NCBI RefSeq assembly: GCF_030717995.2
Contig: NZ_CP157743.1
Location: 1,922,001-1,986,000, forward strand
Reading direction: 5' to 3'
Source: Methylomarinum sp. Ch1-1
GTDB lineage: Bacteria > Pseudomonadota > Gammaproteobacteria > Methylococcales > Methylomonadaceae
DNA length: 64,000 nucleotides
Positions within the stretch are counted from its first letter, which is position 1. The number at the start of each line of letters is the position of its first letter. Below, piece by piece: positions 35,401 to 45,079 of the stretch. Made by a program: the position numbers and the translations under genes. Below the pieces are notes generated by a model, which had not been told where the DNA came from, searched no databases, and saw only the letters and a list, made by a program, of their open reading frames with translations.

Positions 35401-35443
35401 GTATGATCAATCTTTCAACCGTTAACTCTTCAAGGTGTCGGAT

Positions 35444-36139
35444 ATGAATGCAAAACAACGGGTCGCGGAACGCGCGGCAACCTTTGTCAGCGAAGGGATG
35501 GTGGTAGGATTAGGAACCGGCTCCACGGCCGATTATTTCATTCAGGCCTTGGCCGAGCTTCACCGCGAGGGCATGCCGTTTACCACGGTTTCAAGCTCCG
35601 TCGTCAGCCAGATTAAAGCCCATGACTTGGGCTTGCCGTCCATTTCTTTGGATCAGGTGACGACCGTGGATCTCTATGTCGACGGCGCCGATGAAGTAAG
35701 CCCCGATATAACCTTGTTAAAGGGGCAGGGCGCCGATTTGGTGCGAGAAAAATTATTGGCTAAGGCCAGCCGGCATTTTCTGGTGCTGGTCGATGAAAGC
35801 AAACTGGTCCGGAGTATCGGTCAGAATTTTGCGATTCCGATCGAGGTCATGCCGTTTGCCTGGCGCATGGTCAAGACGCAGCTGGAAGTGCTAGGCGGTC
35901 AGGGCGACTTGCGGCGCATAGCGGGTAAGGACAACTTGATGATCAGTTCCCATGGCAGCCTAATACTCGATATGGTTTTCCCGGATGAGTTGGATGTCGC
36001 GACGCTCAATGAGCGCTTGAATGCGATACCGGGGGTGGTGGAACACGGTATTTTCAAAAATTTGGCCAACGCCGTGTTTCTCGGCGTCGCCGGCGGAGTC
36101 GAGGAGCGTTGGGCCGACAACGGCGATGAAGCTTCGTGA
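35444..36139 (+). CDS. rpiA: ribose-5-phosphate isomerase A
   Basis: Interconverts ribose-5-phosphate and ribulose-5-phosphate in the pentose-phosphate and ribulose-monophosphate cycles. The 231-residue protein (ATG 35444, with AAGGTG upstream; the GTG at 35435 is less likely) has the phosphate-binding GLGTGSTADYF (about 25-35), the catalytic region DGADEVSPDITLLKGQG with the Asp pair and Lys (about 83-99) and the active-site VDESK (about 117). The length fits RpiA. The immediate upstream DNA is an A element, so its present promoter may lie in or across that element. Confidence 0.95.
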   Translation: MNAKQRVAERAATFVSEGMVVGLGTGSTADYFIQALAELHREGMPFTTVSSSVVSQIKAHDLGLPSISLDQVTTVDLYVDGADEVSPDITLLKGQGADLVREKLLAKASRHFLVLVDESKLVRSIGQNFAIPIEVMPFAWRMVKTQLEVLGGQGDLRRIAGKDNLMISSHGSLILDMVFPDELDVATLNERLNAIPGVVEHGIFKNLANAVFLGVAGGVEERWADNGDEAS

Positions 36140-36242
36140 TATCGGCGACGCCGTGGTTTTTTGGCTGCTCCGTAGTCATTGCGATGTCATAAAACGTGCG
36201 TAGCATGAGTGTTTTAACAAAAAGTTCGCATCTGCTTTGTAA

Positions 36243-36295
36243 CGGCAATTCTCAGTTTGAGCGTTTTGGCGGTGTTTAGGGCCTGGGGCGTGTCT
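36243..36295. repeat. family R half element
   Basis: GGCAATTCTCAGTTTGAGCG followed by GGTGTTTAGGGCCTGGGGCGTGTC is the R left half; the rest is lost. Confidence 0.55.
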
Positions 36296-36399
36296 TGAAG
36301 GTTAATAGGATATGAGCTGCAACAGGATCGTAACCATGCAAATTTATTTTGGGGTGCTTACATTCATTTTGCCATTTTAGTAATCAGATTATTAACAGC

Positions 36400-37023
36400 A
36401 TGAATACAATTTATAAAGCCCACCCCTGGCATGGCATCGAAGTCGGCCGGGAAGCGCCTGAGGTCGTTACCGCCTTCATCGAGATTGTACCCTCCGATAC
36501 GGTAAAATATGAAATCGATAAAGAAAGCGGCTTTTTGAAAGTCGATCGGCCGCAAAAGTTTTCCAATGCGATTCCCACGCTCTATGGCTTTATTCCTCAG
36601 ACTTATTGCGGAGAAAAAGTTGCCGACTTTGCCTCGCTGAAGACCGGGAAAGCGATTGCTGGCGGCGATAAAGATCCTCTCGATATCTGTGTACTGAGCG
36701 AGCGCAGCTTGATGCATGGCAATATTATTCTGGAGGCGATTCCGATCGGCGGCTTTCGCCTGCTGGACAAGGGCGAAGCGGACGACAAAATCATCGCGGT
36801 GATGAAAGGCGATGAATTCCATGAACAATGGCATGAATTATCCGATTGTCCGGAATCCTATGTTAATCGGCTTAAACATTATTTTTTAACCTATAAAAAT
36901 CTTCCTGGGGAGAAGAGCACTTGTGAAATTGCCAGTGTGTACTGTCGCGCCGAAGCCCATGAGGTGATCGTCAGGGCGATCGAAGATTACCAAAACCTGA
37001 CGCTATCCCGAAGAAGAGTCTAA
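36400..37023 (+). CDS. ppa: inorganic pyrophosphatase (family I)
   Basis: Hydrolyses pyrophosphate, driving biosynthetic reactions. The 207-residue protein has the family I signature in GDKDPLDICVLSE (D-x-D-P-x-D, about 88-100), upstream VKYEIDKESG and downstream GEADDKIIAV and KHYFLTYKNL. The start is set at ATG 36400 (MNTIYKAHPWHG); an upstream frame extension has no ATG. The C-terminal EAHEVIVRAIEDYQ tail makes it longer than E. coli Ppa (about 175), closer to a variant bacterial group. Cytoplasmic, monocistronic. Confidence 0.9.
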   Translation: MNTIYKAHPWHGIEVGREAPEVVTAFIEIVPSDTVKYEIDKESGFLKVDRPQKFSNAIPTLYGFIPQTYCGEKVADFASLKTGKAIAGGDKDPLDICVLSERSLMHGNIILEAIPIGGFRLLDKGEADDKIIAVMKGDEFHEQWHELSDCPESYVNRLKHYFLTYKNLPGEKSTCEIASVYCRAEAHEVIVRAIEDYQNLTLSRRRV

Positions 37024-37110
37024 ATTGAAGGCTTGCCGTCGTTTTCGTCCATTGCCTTGTTCTCGTTTGCTTCGCTACAATGATGGGTCGACTTTTCAGG
37101 ATTTTATACG

Positions 37111-37785
37111 ATGTTTGAGTTATACCTCGATAGCGCCGATGTTCGACAGATAAGACGTTTTAATGATTGTTTGCCTTTGCGAGGCGTCACCACGAATCCT
37201 TCGATACTGGCGAGTTCGGGAATCGGGGTGAGTCGGTTGTTGGCCGAGTTGAGTGAGGTGTTAGGGCGCGATGCGCGATTTCACGTCCAGGTGGTCAGCG
37301 GCAGCGTCGACGACATGATCACGGAGGCCAGGCAACTCAATGATCTGCCCTATGACGTGGTGGTCAAGGTGCCGGCGACTGAAATTGGCTTGGCGGCGAT
37401 CAAGCGTATCAAGGCGGACAAGATTCCTTTGTTGGCGACGGCCATTTATTCGCTACAGCAAGGTTTTCTCGCAGCCTTATCGGGCGCCGATTATCTGGCG
37501 CCTTATGTGAACCGCATCGATACGCTGGGCGTAGATGGCGTCGGCGTCGTGGCGGATATGCAATCGCTGTTGAACAACCACGGCTTGGAAAGCAAAATTC
37601 TGGCAGCCAGTTTCAAAAGCACCCAGCAGGCGATGGCGGTGATCAAGCAGGGCGTCGCCGCGATTACCTTGCCGTTGGATGTGGCCGGTCAAATGTTGGC
37701 TCATCCGGCCGTGCCGCCGGCGGTGGAACAGTTCAATCGAGATTGGCGGGAAGCATTCGGCGACAAGCATTCCTTCGAAAGCTGA
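37111..37785 (+). CDS. fructose-6-phosphate aldolase / transaldolase-like protein
   Basis: A 224-residue member of the small transaldolase family (FSA/TalC type). The Schiff-base lysine is Lys86 in VVVKVPAT, the N-terminal LYLDSADVRQI and GVTTNPSIL motifs (about 4-32) match, and the length fits the decameric FSA/TalC group. It would cleave or transfer dihydroxyacetone-type units in sugar-phosphate metabolism. It lies near rpiA and pyrophosphatase on the same strand; in a ribulose-monophosphate methylotroph a transaldolase variant is expected, so true transaldolase activity is as likely as fructose-6-phosphate aldolase. Confidence 0.85.
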   Translation: MFELYLDSADVRQIRRFNDCLPLRGVTTNPSILASSGIGVSRLLAELSEVLGRDARFHVQVVSGSVDDMITEARQLNDLPYDVVVKVPATEIGLAAIKRIKADKIPLLATAIYSLQQGFLAALSGADYLAPYVNRIDTLGVDGVGVVADMQSLLNNHGLESKILAASFKSTQQAMAVIKQGVAAITLPLDVAGQMLAHPAVPPAVEQFNRDWREAFGDKHSFES

Positions 37786-37879
37786 TCGGGATCGCTAATT
37801 TCTTCGCAGGTGCTCGCATTCCCTAATAGCATTATTTCTGCGGACCGAAGCTTTGCTCAACTTTGTCGGAGGCGCGGGG

Positions 37880-38035
37880 CGTGCCTGTCGAGGAACGCCG
37901 TTCACCCAGCACCTAAATTATCCTGGAATGTAAAATGAGTCCAAAAGCCATGGAATTTAGGCGCTGGGTAAACCCCTCCATGGGGGCTTGACGGCAGCTC
38001 CTTGCTGCCGACATCCTCGTCAAGCACACCGCGCG
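37880..38035. repeat. diverged family R copy with B palindrome (37901-37972)
   Basis: The R blocks are recognisable but changed (GGGGCGTGCCTGTCGAGGAACGCCG; CAAGCACACCGCGC). B has loop class 1 with an arm mismatch (GCGCTGGG). This is an old copy. Confidence 0.7.
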
Positions 38036-38278
38036 TCTCCTGAATATCAGTTTTTTCGCTCCAATAGAGGTCGTGGTAGGGTGTTCGCTGGCTTGAGCCG
38101 CGGATGTGGGAGGCAGGAGCCGACCCCAAGCGCACAGGGATGTGTTTACAGCGTCCCGTGGGGCAAGTTAGCGGACGCCCGCATTCCTTAACGAGTTTTT
38201 TTATCCCGAACTGAAGTAAATTATGTGTTAATTTAATCGTTATCGACATGAAAGCTGTGGAGACGCAGGAGTGAACGG

Positions 38279-39217
38279 ATGACCAAATTAATCACCGGCG
38301 CCACTGGACAGATCGGCTCGGAGTTGCTTCCGGCGTTGGCCGATCTTTACGGCGCCGACAATATCATCGCGGTCGGGCACCGCAGAAAGCCCGATGCATC
38401 GCTGCAGGCCGCTCATTATTACAGCCTGGACATACGGGACAAGGCCGCGCTGCAGGATATTGTCGTCAAGCACCGGGTCGACGGCATTTTTCATCTGGCG
38501 GCTTTGTTGTCCGCCGTCGCCGAAGCTCATCCGCAAAACGCCTGGAACATCAACATGAACGGGTTGCTCAATGTGCTGGAAACGGCGAAGCAATATCAGT
38601 GTTCTGTCTTCTTCCCCAGCTCGATCGGCGCCTTCGGTCCACAAACTCCCAAAGACAATACGCCTCAGGATACGATACAACGCCCCAATACCATCTATGG
38701 CATTAGCAAGGTTTCCGGCGAATTATTGTGTGATTATTATCGTCAACGCTACGGAGTCGATGCGCGCGGTCTGCGTTTTCCGGGACTGATTTCCTATAAA
38801 ACCCCGCCCGGCGGCGGCACCACCGATTATGCCGTGGAAATATTCGCTGCGGCGCTGGAAGATGGACATTATCAATGTTTTTTAACGGCGGACACTCGGC
38901 TGGACATGATGTATATGCCGGACGCCATAGCCGCCATCATCAAGCTGATGCAAGCCGAGCCCGGCCGTTTGCTGCATGCTAACGCCTTCAATGTTACCGC
39001 GATGAGTTTTACGCCGGCTGAGTTGGCGGCGGAAATCAACAAGCATATTCCGGAGTTTACCATCAGTTACCAGATCGATCCGGTGCGTCAAGGCATTGCC
39101 GATTCCTGGCCGGCGCATATCGACGATAGCGCGGCCCGTCAGGAATGGGGCTGGCGGCCTCAATATGATCTACCGACCATGGTAGGCGATATGCTTGCAC
39201 ACCTGAGGGGGAAATGA
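38279..39217 (+). CDS. SDR-type L-threonine 3-dehydrogenase-like epimerase/dehydratase
   Basis: A 312-residue extended short-chain dehydrogenase. NAD-binding GATGQIGSELLPAL (about 7-20), the strand DGIFHLAALLSA and the catalytic Tyr-x3-Lys in IYGISKVSGELL (about 139-150) are intact, and the DARGLRFPGLISYK and GTTDYAVEIF segments fit the UDP-galactose-epimerase-like threonine dehydrogenases of bacteria and eukaryotes rather than the zinc-type Tdh. It oxidises threonine to 2-amino-3-ketobutyrate. The stop overlaps the start of the next gene (ATGA), a ligase for that very product, which strongly supports the assignment. Confidence 0.88.
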   Translation: MTKLITGATGQIGSELLPALADLYGADNIIAVGHRRKPDASLQAAHYYSLDIRDKAALQDIVVKHRVDGIFHLAALLSAVAEAHPQNAWNINMNGLLNVLETAKQYQCSVFFPSSIGAFGPQTPKDNTPQDTIQRPNTIYGISKVSGELLCDYYRQRYGVDARGLRFPGLISYKTPPGGGTTDYAVEIFAAALEDGHYQCFLTADTRLDMMYMPDAIAAIIKLMQAEPGRLLHANAFNVTAMSFTPAELAAEINKHIPEFTISYQIDPVRQGIADSWPAHIDDSAARQEWGWRPQYDLPTMVGDMLAHLRGK

Positions 39218-40443
39218 TGAGCGCTGAAAAATTATTACCGATACTGCATCAGCATGTGGAAAGCTTGAAGGCGCAAGGCATCGCCAAGAGCCGGGAAAGC
39301 ATTATCGCGGCCTTTATTGCCGGCGAGAACGGTTTGGGGCCCAGAGTCGAATTGCAAGACCATCCCGGCCGGAAATTTTTAAGGATGAATTCCAATTCTT
39401 ATTTAGGTCTAGGCAGACACCGGCAAGTCATCGCCGCCGAGAGCGGAGCCGTGGAGCGTTATGGCGCCGGCCCCGGCGCAGTGCGCTTCATCAGCGGCAC
39501 CTTCCGGCCCCATGTCGAGCTGGAACAAAGGCTGGCGGATTTTCATGGCCGTGAAGCCGGAATGCTGTTCAGCGCCGCCTATGCGGCGATGATCGGTGTG
39601 TTGCCGGCGCTGATCGATGAAAACACGCTGGTCGTTAGCGACGAATTGAATCATAACTGCATCATCAAGGCTTTGCGTCTGGCCAAGTTGGGGCAAAAGG
39701 CCGTTTATCCACATCTGGATATGGCGGCGTTGGAACGAATACTGATTGAAAACAAGGGACGGTTTAAGCGGGTTTGCGTTGTCAGTGACGGCGTATTCAG
39801 CATGCGCGGGGATCATGCGCCGCTGGATCAAATCGACCACTGTTGCCAAAGTCATCAGCATGGCTATGAGCAGGGTGTCATCACGGTGATCGATGATTCC
39901 CATGGCGTCGGCGCCTTTGGCCTCCAGGGGCGGGGCACAGAAGAAGTCACAGGAGCCCGCGCCGACATATTGGTCGCCACGCTGGGCAAGGCGTTCGGCA
40001 TCAACGGCGGTTATGTGGTCGCAAGCGAGGGCGTGATCGATTATCTGCGGGAAACGGCAGCCTCGTACATTTATTCCAATCCAATTACGCCGGCCGAAGC
40101 CGCGGCGGCTCTGGCTGCGGTCGACATCATCGACAGCGAAGAGGGTGGACGGTTATTGCAGTCGCTACGCAGTATGACGGCTAGGCTCAGAAGCGGCATC
40201 GTTCAGGCCGGTTTTGCAACGCTGCCGGGGGAACATCCTGTTGTGCCGATCCTGATCCGGGATACCGCCAAGACGAGTGCATTGGTGCAACATTTGTTTG
40301 CCCGCGATATTCTGGTTACCGGTTTGAATTATCCGGTGGTCGCCAAGGGAGAGCAGGAAATCAGAGTACAGGTCTGTGCCGAACATACGATTAAGGACAT
40401 CGGTTACTTTGTGGCCGCGCTACAGGATTTTTCTGGAGGCTAA
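39214..40443 (+). CDS. kbl: 2-amino-3-ketobutyrate CoA ligase-like (alpha-oxoamine synthase)
   Basis: A 409-residue PLP enzyme of the alpha-oxoamine synthase group. The lysine that binds PLP is in VATLGKAFGINGG, preceded by the DDSHGVGAFG segment (Asp and His for PLP) and NSNSYLGLGRH near the N-terminus. It would cleave 2-amino-3-ketobutyrate with CoA to glycine and acetyl-CoA. 8-amino-7-oxononanoate synthase is the main alternative, but the coupled threonine-dehydrogenase-like gene favours Kbl. Two adjacent ATG codons (39214 and 39217) are possible starts. Together the pair forms a threonine-to-glycine route. Confidence 0.85.
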   Translation: MMSAEKLLPILHQHVESLKAQGIAKSRESIIAAFIAGENGLGPRVELQDHPGRKFLRMNSNSYLGLGRHRQVIAAESGAVERYGAGPGAVRFISGTFRPHVELEQRLADFHGREAGMLFSAAYAAMIGVLPALIDENTLVVSDELNHNCIIKALRLAKLGQKAVYPHLDMAALERILIENKGRFKRVCVVSDGVFSMRGDHAPLDQIDHCCQSHQHGYEQGVITVIDDSHGVGAFGLQGRGTEEVTGARADILVATLGKAFGINGGYVVASEGVIDYLRETAASYIYSNPITPAEAAAALAAVDIIDSEEGGRLLQSLRSMTARLRSGIVQAGFATLPGEHPVVPILIRDTAKTSALVQHLFARDILVTGLNYPVVAKGEQEIRVQVCAEHTIKDIGYFVAALQDFSGG

Positions 40444-40626
40444 GTCGTAAAGCGGACAAAACGCTCATGCTAGCGCGTTAATGTGACAAGGATATGAAAA
40501 AAGTACCTTTATTGTTTCTTGATGGGAAATAAATATGTTAATAATGACACTATTGTTTGTCTTTCTGTATCAGGTTATAGTTTGCACGACTTAATTTTAA
40601 AACTGAAACTTAACCGGAGATCACTC

Positions 40627-40779
40627 ATGAGTGAATTAAAAAAAGATATTTTAGTCGGATTGTTATTTATTGTTGGTGTGTTCGTTTTTATGGCGGGTGA
40701 ATTTATTGTTTCGACACTGGTTTTTGCAACGGCGGCCATTTTCAGCAACATCCACTTTAATCTTAAACAAAACGGCTGA
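40627..40779 (+). CDS. small membrane protein (50 aa)
   Basis: The frame is open from 40519, but GGAG at 40616 lies seven bases before ATG 40627, giving 50 residues: a short charged N-terminus (MSELKKD) and a hairpin of two hydrophobic helices (ILVGLLFIVGVFVFM and FIVSTLVFATAAIF). The family is not recognised. A short inverted repeat (AACGGCT/AGCCGTT, 40771-40793) overlaps the stop codon without a U-run. Confidence 0.6.
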   Translation: MSELKKDILVGLLFIVGVFVFMAGEFIVSTLVFATAAIFSNIHFNLKQNG

Positions 40780-40906
40780 TAAGCCAAGCCGTTAGTGAGT
40801 TGGTAACGCTTTCCTGTTACGCGTTTAATAAAAATAATAGGAATTTCTGAGAGTTGCGATGGAAGGAGGGCGTTTTATGCTTTCACTCCGCTCGCGTTAA
40901 GCCATA

Positions 40907-41659
40907 TCACGCCAGAAAATTCTCTAGCGCAATCGTGCTGAGGGGATGCCTGGCCGCTTCCAATTTATCTTCATCGGTGTTGTAGCCCCAATCGGCGAAA
41001 AACAACTTTATCTGTTGCAGTCTGTCGTTTTGCAGGACTTTTAACAAAGTAGGCAAGCGGTCTTCGACGAAATAAAGCCTTTGTTGCTGATGCTGTTGCT
41101 GCAGGGCGGTTAAAACTTCCTCTTTACTCATTTTTCGGTCCAGACCGAAGATTCGACTTTTGGCTAGGCTAATATGGTTGGCAGAGAGGATTTCACTGAC
41201 AAAACGTTCCTGTTTGGTAGTGATGATATACCAGACGCCTTGTGTCGACAGGCGTTGCAATTTTTCCGCGATGCCGGAGAACAGCGGATTCATGTTAACC
41301 CATTCATCAGGCGACTCTTTAATCCATTGATCCCTGACTGCGCCAAACAGTTGTTTCAAATTAGCACTGCTCAGCCGATATTGCATCAGGAGCTGTTGTT
41401 TTTTGTTCGGAAAGTCGGCAAGTATGGCGTTGACGCTGTCGCCGTTGAACAAAAGCCGCATGACCAGAATGGCCTCATAACCGGTTTCGATGATCGGCCG
41501 AACCGAGCGAAATTGCTCGACCCGTTCAGGTGTGGGCAAAGGCGTCGTCATGTCATCCCAAATATGGGTTGCGGCTTTCCAGCCGGCGATGCCGGTTTCT
41601 ATTGCACTGTCACAGATGACGCCGTCAAAATCCAAGGCATAAATTACGGGTTGTTCCAT
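40907..41659 (-). CDS. HAD-superfamily hydrolase
   Basis: A 250-residue cytoplasmic protein with HAD motif I LDFDGVICDS (about 9-18), motif II around YIITTKQ (about 147), and motif III/IV YFVEDRLPTL (about 195-204) with the acidic residues. The nucleophile Asp and the +2 Asp are intact. A helical cap of about 100 residues lies between motifs I and II. It probably removes phosphate from a small metabolite; the substrate is not known. It lies downstream of glgX on the same strand, 56 bases away, so a sugar phosphate is possible. Confidence 0.8.
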   Translation of the reverse strand: MEQPVIYALDFDGVICDSAIETGIAGWKAATHIWDDMTTPLPTPERVEQFRSVRPIIETGYEAILVMRLLFNGDSVNAILADFPNKKQQLLMQYRLSSANLKQLFGAVRDQWIKESPDEWVNMNPLFSGIAEKLQRLSTQGVWYIITTKQERFVSEILSANHISLAKSRIFGLDRKMSKEEVLTALQQQHQQQRLYFVEDRLPTLLKVLQNDRLQQIKLFFADWGYNTDEDKLEAARHPLSTIALENFLA

Positions 41660-41715
41660 GATGAGGGACGGTTTGGCTTGTCATTAAAATTGCGATTATA
41701 GCATTGGACTGAGGT

Positions 41716-43818
41716 CTAAATGGTTTCGATCAGAAAGTTTTCAAACACGACAACAGAGTGAGCGTTGATTTGATATTGTCGTTGCGCAAGGGATCTTTGT
41801 TCCGCTCTCGGGACGATGTCCTGCGGCGATGGACGTGAAGTGTCCACCGACAGAGACCATTGCCGTCCATCGATGACAGGCAAGGTAGCGTCGTGTTGTT
41901 GATCCGACATGTTCATGACGATATGCAGGTCGGGCTCTTTAGGGTCTAGCGCGCCAACGGTAAAGGCCAGAATCTGTGATTCATGATCATGCCAATCCGG
42001 TGTCTTGTCGGCGTTTAATCCGCTCCAGCTGATGTCGGCTATCTCACGATTTTTGAGTTTTTGGCCGGTGAAAAAGTGACGTCGCATCAGCGCCGGATGT
42101 CTTTTTCTCAGCTTGATCATCAATTGCACGAAACGCACCATATTGGCATTTTTTTCCGCCATGCTCCAATCCAGCCATGCCAGCTCATTATCCTGACAAT
42201 AACCATTATTGTTGCCCTGTTGGCTATGCAGAAATTCATCGCCGGCCAGCAGCATCGGCACGCCCTGGCTCAACAACAAGATCGCGAACACATTTTTTGC
42301 TTGTTGTTTACGTAACGCCAGAACTTTCGGATCATCGGTTTCCCCTTCGATGCCGCAATTCGAGCTCAGGTTGTGGTTGCAGCCGTCACGATTATGCTCG
42401 CCGTTGGCTAAATTGTGTTTTTCCTGATAGCTGAATAAGTCGTTCAGGGTAAAGCCGTCATGACAGGTGACAAAATTAATACTGCTGATGGGCAGGCGTT
42501 CCTGGCTTTGGTAAAGATCGCTGCTGCCGCATACCCGGGTGGCGACTTCTCTGATCAGTCCTTTATCGCCGCGGACAAACTGGCGGATGATATCGCGGTA
42601 GATGCCATTCCATTCGGCCCAGCGATATCCGGGGAAACAGCCGACTTGATACAGTCCGGTTGCATCCCAGGCTTCGGCGATCAATTTGGTTTTAGCCAGC
42701 TGTTCCGATAATTCGATGCCCCAGACGATCGGCGGATCCTGTAATACCGAGCCGTCTTCGCCGCGCGACAGGGCGCTGGCCAAATCGAAGCGGAAGCCGT
42801 CGACATGCATGTCTCTGACCCAGTACTCCAAGCAACTGATGATGAAGCGGGAGACCAAGGGATGATTGGCGTTGACGGTATTGCCGCATCCGGTATAGTC
42901 GTGGAAGATGCTTTTGTCGACTTTGTCGATCAGATAAAAGCTGTTGCCGGCAATGCCTTTGAAATTGATCATCGGTCCGTTGGCGCCGCCTTCCGAGGTA
43001 TGGTTGAACACCACATCCATGATCACGCCGATGCCCGCCTTATGCAATGCCTTGATCAGGTCGCGGAATTCCCGTTGATGGGTGCCTTGTCCGGGCGTCG
43101 AGCAATAGCCCGGATGGGGACTGAAAAAACTATGGGTGCTGTAGCCCCAATAGTTTTTCAGGCCGAGTTCGGCGGTGTGCTCGGGGACATCCTGTTCGTC
43201 AAAGGCCATCACCGGCAATAGTTCGACATGGGTGATGCCTAACTCTTTCAAATAAGGGATTTTCTCGATCAGTCCGGCAAAAGTGCCGGGGTTTTTGACG
43301 TTGGCCGAGGGGTGGCGGGTAAAGCCGCCGACATGCAATTCGTAAATAATGGCTTTTTCGCTGCGTATGGCCAAGGGTTTATCGCCTTCCCAATCATAGG
43401 CTTCATTCACCACGACGTTGCGCATCGAGCAATGGCCATTATCGCCGGGCAGGCAGGCTGCCGTGCGGTCCCAGTGTTTATCGCTGACGGCCCGCGCCCA
43501 AGGGTCGAGCAAGTGCTTTTCCTTGTCAAAAACCAGGCCAGTATGCTTGGTGTCGGTAGGCCCGTTGATCCGCCAGGTATACCAAGTGCCAGCAGGCAGG
43601 TGTTTAACAAAAACATGCCAGGAAAAGAAGGTGCGGTTTTTATCCTTTTTGAGCTCGATAGTCTGAAAAGGCTTATTGCAGTCTTCGGTCCGAAATAGTA
43701 ATAATTCCACTTCCTCGGCATGACGGCTGAAAATAGAGAAATTCACTCCGCCATCATGCAGTTTGGCGCCATGTGGATAGGGGCTGCCGGGCTTAATTTT
43801 AAATTCGATATCTTGCAT
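41716..43818 (-). CDS. glgX: glycogen debranching enzyme (isoamylase type)
   Basis: Hydrolyses alpha-1,6 branches of glycogen. The 700-residue protein has an N-terminal CBM48 domain (about 10-120), a GH13 barrel with DGFRFDLAS (nucleophile Asp, about 331), KLIAEAWDA (acid/base Glu, about 368) and TCHDGFTLNDL (transition-state Asp, about 446), and a C-terminal beta-domain. The length and the insert QSQERLP fit GlgX/TreX. It is divergent from the DUF4912-GH57 group across a 500-base gap, so the two sets may share control. Confidence 0.94.
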   Translation of the reverse strand: MQDIEFKIKPGSPYPHGAKLHDGGVNFSIFSRHAEEVELLLFRTEDCNKPFQTIELKKDKNRTFFSWHVFVKHLPAGTWYTWRINGPTDTKHTGLVFDKEKHLLDPWARAVSDKHWDRTAACLPGDNGHCSMRNVVVNEAYDWEGDKPLAIRSEKAIIYELHVGGFTRHPSANVKNPGTFAGLIEKIPYLKELGITHVELLPVMAFDEQDVPEHTAELGLKNYWGYSTHSFFSPHPGYCSTPGQGTHQREFRDLIKALHKAGIGVIMDVVFNHTSEGGANGPMINFKGIAGNSFYLIDKVDKSIFHDYTGCGNTVNANHPLVSRFIISCLEYWVRDMHVDGFRFDLASALSRGEDGSVLQDPPIVWGIELSEQLAKTKLIAEAWDATGLYQVGCFPGYRWAEWNGIYRDIIRQFVRGDKGLIREVATRVCGSSDLYQSQERLPISSINFVTCHDGFTLNDLFSYQEKHNLANGEHNRDGCNHNLSSNCGIEGETDDPKVLALRKQQAKNVFAILLLSQGVPMLLAGDEFLHSQQGNNNGYCQDNELAWLDWSMAEKNANMVRFVQLMIKLRKRHPALMRRHFFTGQKLKNREIADISWSGLNADKTPDWHDHESQILAFTVGALDPKEPDLHIVMNMSDQQHDATLPVIDGRQWSLSVDTSRPSPQDIVPRAEQRSLAQRQYQINAHSVVVFENFLIETI

Positions 43819-44314
43819 GTTCTGCCAGGGAAGTTGTCGAAACAGGAAATTTTACTGCAAAAATGTAAGCAAATGCTTATTTTTTTACCATACGTTGTAT
43901 GCGCGTTGACAAATGTGTTGCAATTTTTTTGCCATCGGCTCTTGGCTGCGATAAATACCTTGCATTAATGATCTTCAGCAGGTAGAGTTTTAGCAAATTC
44001 AGATAAACCTAAGCTGAATTCCGCATGGCATTATTGCTCAGCTGGGTAACATCGGGTCACTGATTTCTACCGCTCGCGCGTTTTTGCGGCATTTCCGCAT
44101 TCTTTGGTTGGATCAGGACGCGTGAATATATTTCTGATGCGTTCGCGATGTGTATGTCCGTCCGTGTGCGACGCATCCTACAGACAAGCGGATCATTCGA
44201 TATTTAACGCTTAATGGGATATACAGGGTACAATATTAAAGTCTGGATTATAGGTTGCATTATCGTAGACAAACGACGAAAACTAAATGGCATAGGGAAG
44301 TGACGACATGATTA
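43819..44314. other. divergent intergenic region of the glycogen genes
   Basis: This 496-base region separates glgX (minus) from the DUF4912 gene (plus). Part is AT-rich (about 43850-43935, with a TTTTTTTACC run), so promoters for both sides are likely here. No A, B or R element and no clear operator was found. Confidence 0.4.
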
Positions 44315-45079
44315 TTGTCATATAAGCGATTGAAAGAGGCATCAAAAGCCTTATCTGTTCCGGAAATATGGTATGAAGGCAAGTTCCCGGATGGAAACAC
44401 GAGAGCCCGGCAAGGTCGCGCGGGGGTATGGAAAACTCTAAACAGATTATCAAAGCTGGTGATAGTATCTTATCAGTCAAGACATAGTTCCCGAATCAAG
44501 CTGTCACCCGAGGAAATGTTAGCAATTAGTGAACAGCTTAGCCGAGAATATACGCCGGGTTTTTCCAGCCGAGCGTCGGCAAGCAACTCTCATATCAGAC
44601 TTTCAGCCCAGGAAATGTTGACGATCAGCGAAGAAATCAGCCGTCAACATCCGCTGCGCCTGTCATTACCATCGCCTCGTTCTAAAATCGTGTTGTTGGC
44701 GGTCGATCCTAACCATCTCCATGCCTATTGGCATATCGACGAAAAACAAATGACTCAAGACTCGGCTCAGCCTCTGACTCTGCGGATTTATGCGGTGGCC
44801 GATAACCTTGCTGACGGCGCCGATCAGCCGGAGTGGTTCGATATGACATTGGCGCCGAGCCAGACTCAGCAACGGGTGGCGATACCGGAACAGATGACCG
44901 CGAATTATTATGGCGCATCGATCGGAAAATCACAGGGAAAAGACGGCTTTGCCGCTTTGGCGAGTTCCGATACCGCTTATGTGCCAAGAGCTCATGGCGC
45001 CGATCAATATGACGCGCCTGCGCTTGCCGGCGTCTTGTTATCCGAGCATGCTTCCGGACGGGGAAAAGAAATCCGATGA
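44315..45079 (+). CDS. DUF4912 domain protein
   Basis: A 254-residue protein. The DUF4912 core is SKIVLLAVDPNHLHAYWHIDE (first part, about 128-148), followed by LTLRIYAVAD and a PEQMTANYYGASIG segment. Two shorter repeats of the form (I/L)S(P/A)(E/Q)EML(A/T)IS(E)(Q/E) occur at about 64-76 and 93-105. The domain is a beta-sandwich of the kind found beside carbohydrate enzymes. No ATG is available at the N-terminus: a stop is at 44309 and the first start codon is TTG 44315; an ATG at 44308 is out of frame. So the true start is uncertain. The stop overlaps the GH57 start (ATGA). Confidence 0.8.
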   Translation: MSYKRLKEASKALSVPEIWYEGKFPDGNTRARQGRAGVWKTLNRLSKLVIVSYQSRHSSRIKLSPEEMLAISEQLSREYTPGFSSRASASNSHIRLSAQEMLTISEEISRQHPLRLSLPSPRSKIVLLAVDPNHLHAYWHIDEKQMTQDSAQPLTLRIYAVADNLADGADQPEWFDMTLAPSQTQQRVAIPEQMTANYYGASIGKSQGKDGFAALASSDTAYVPRAHGADQYDAPALAGVLLSEHASGRGKEIR

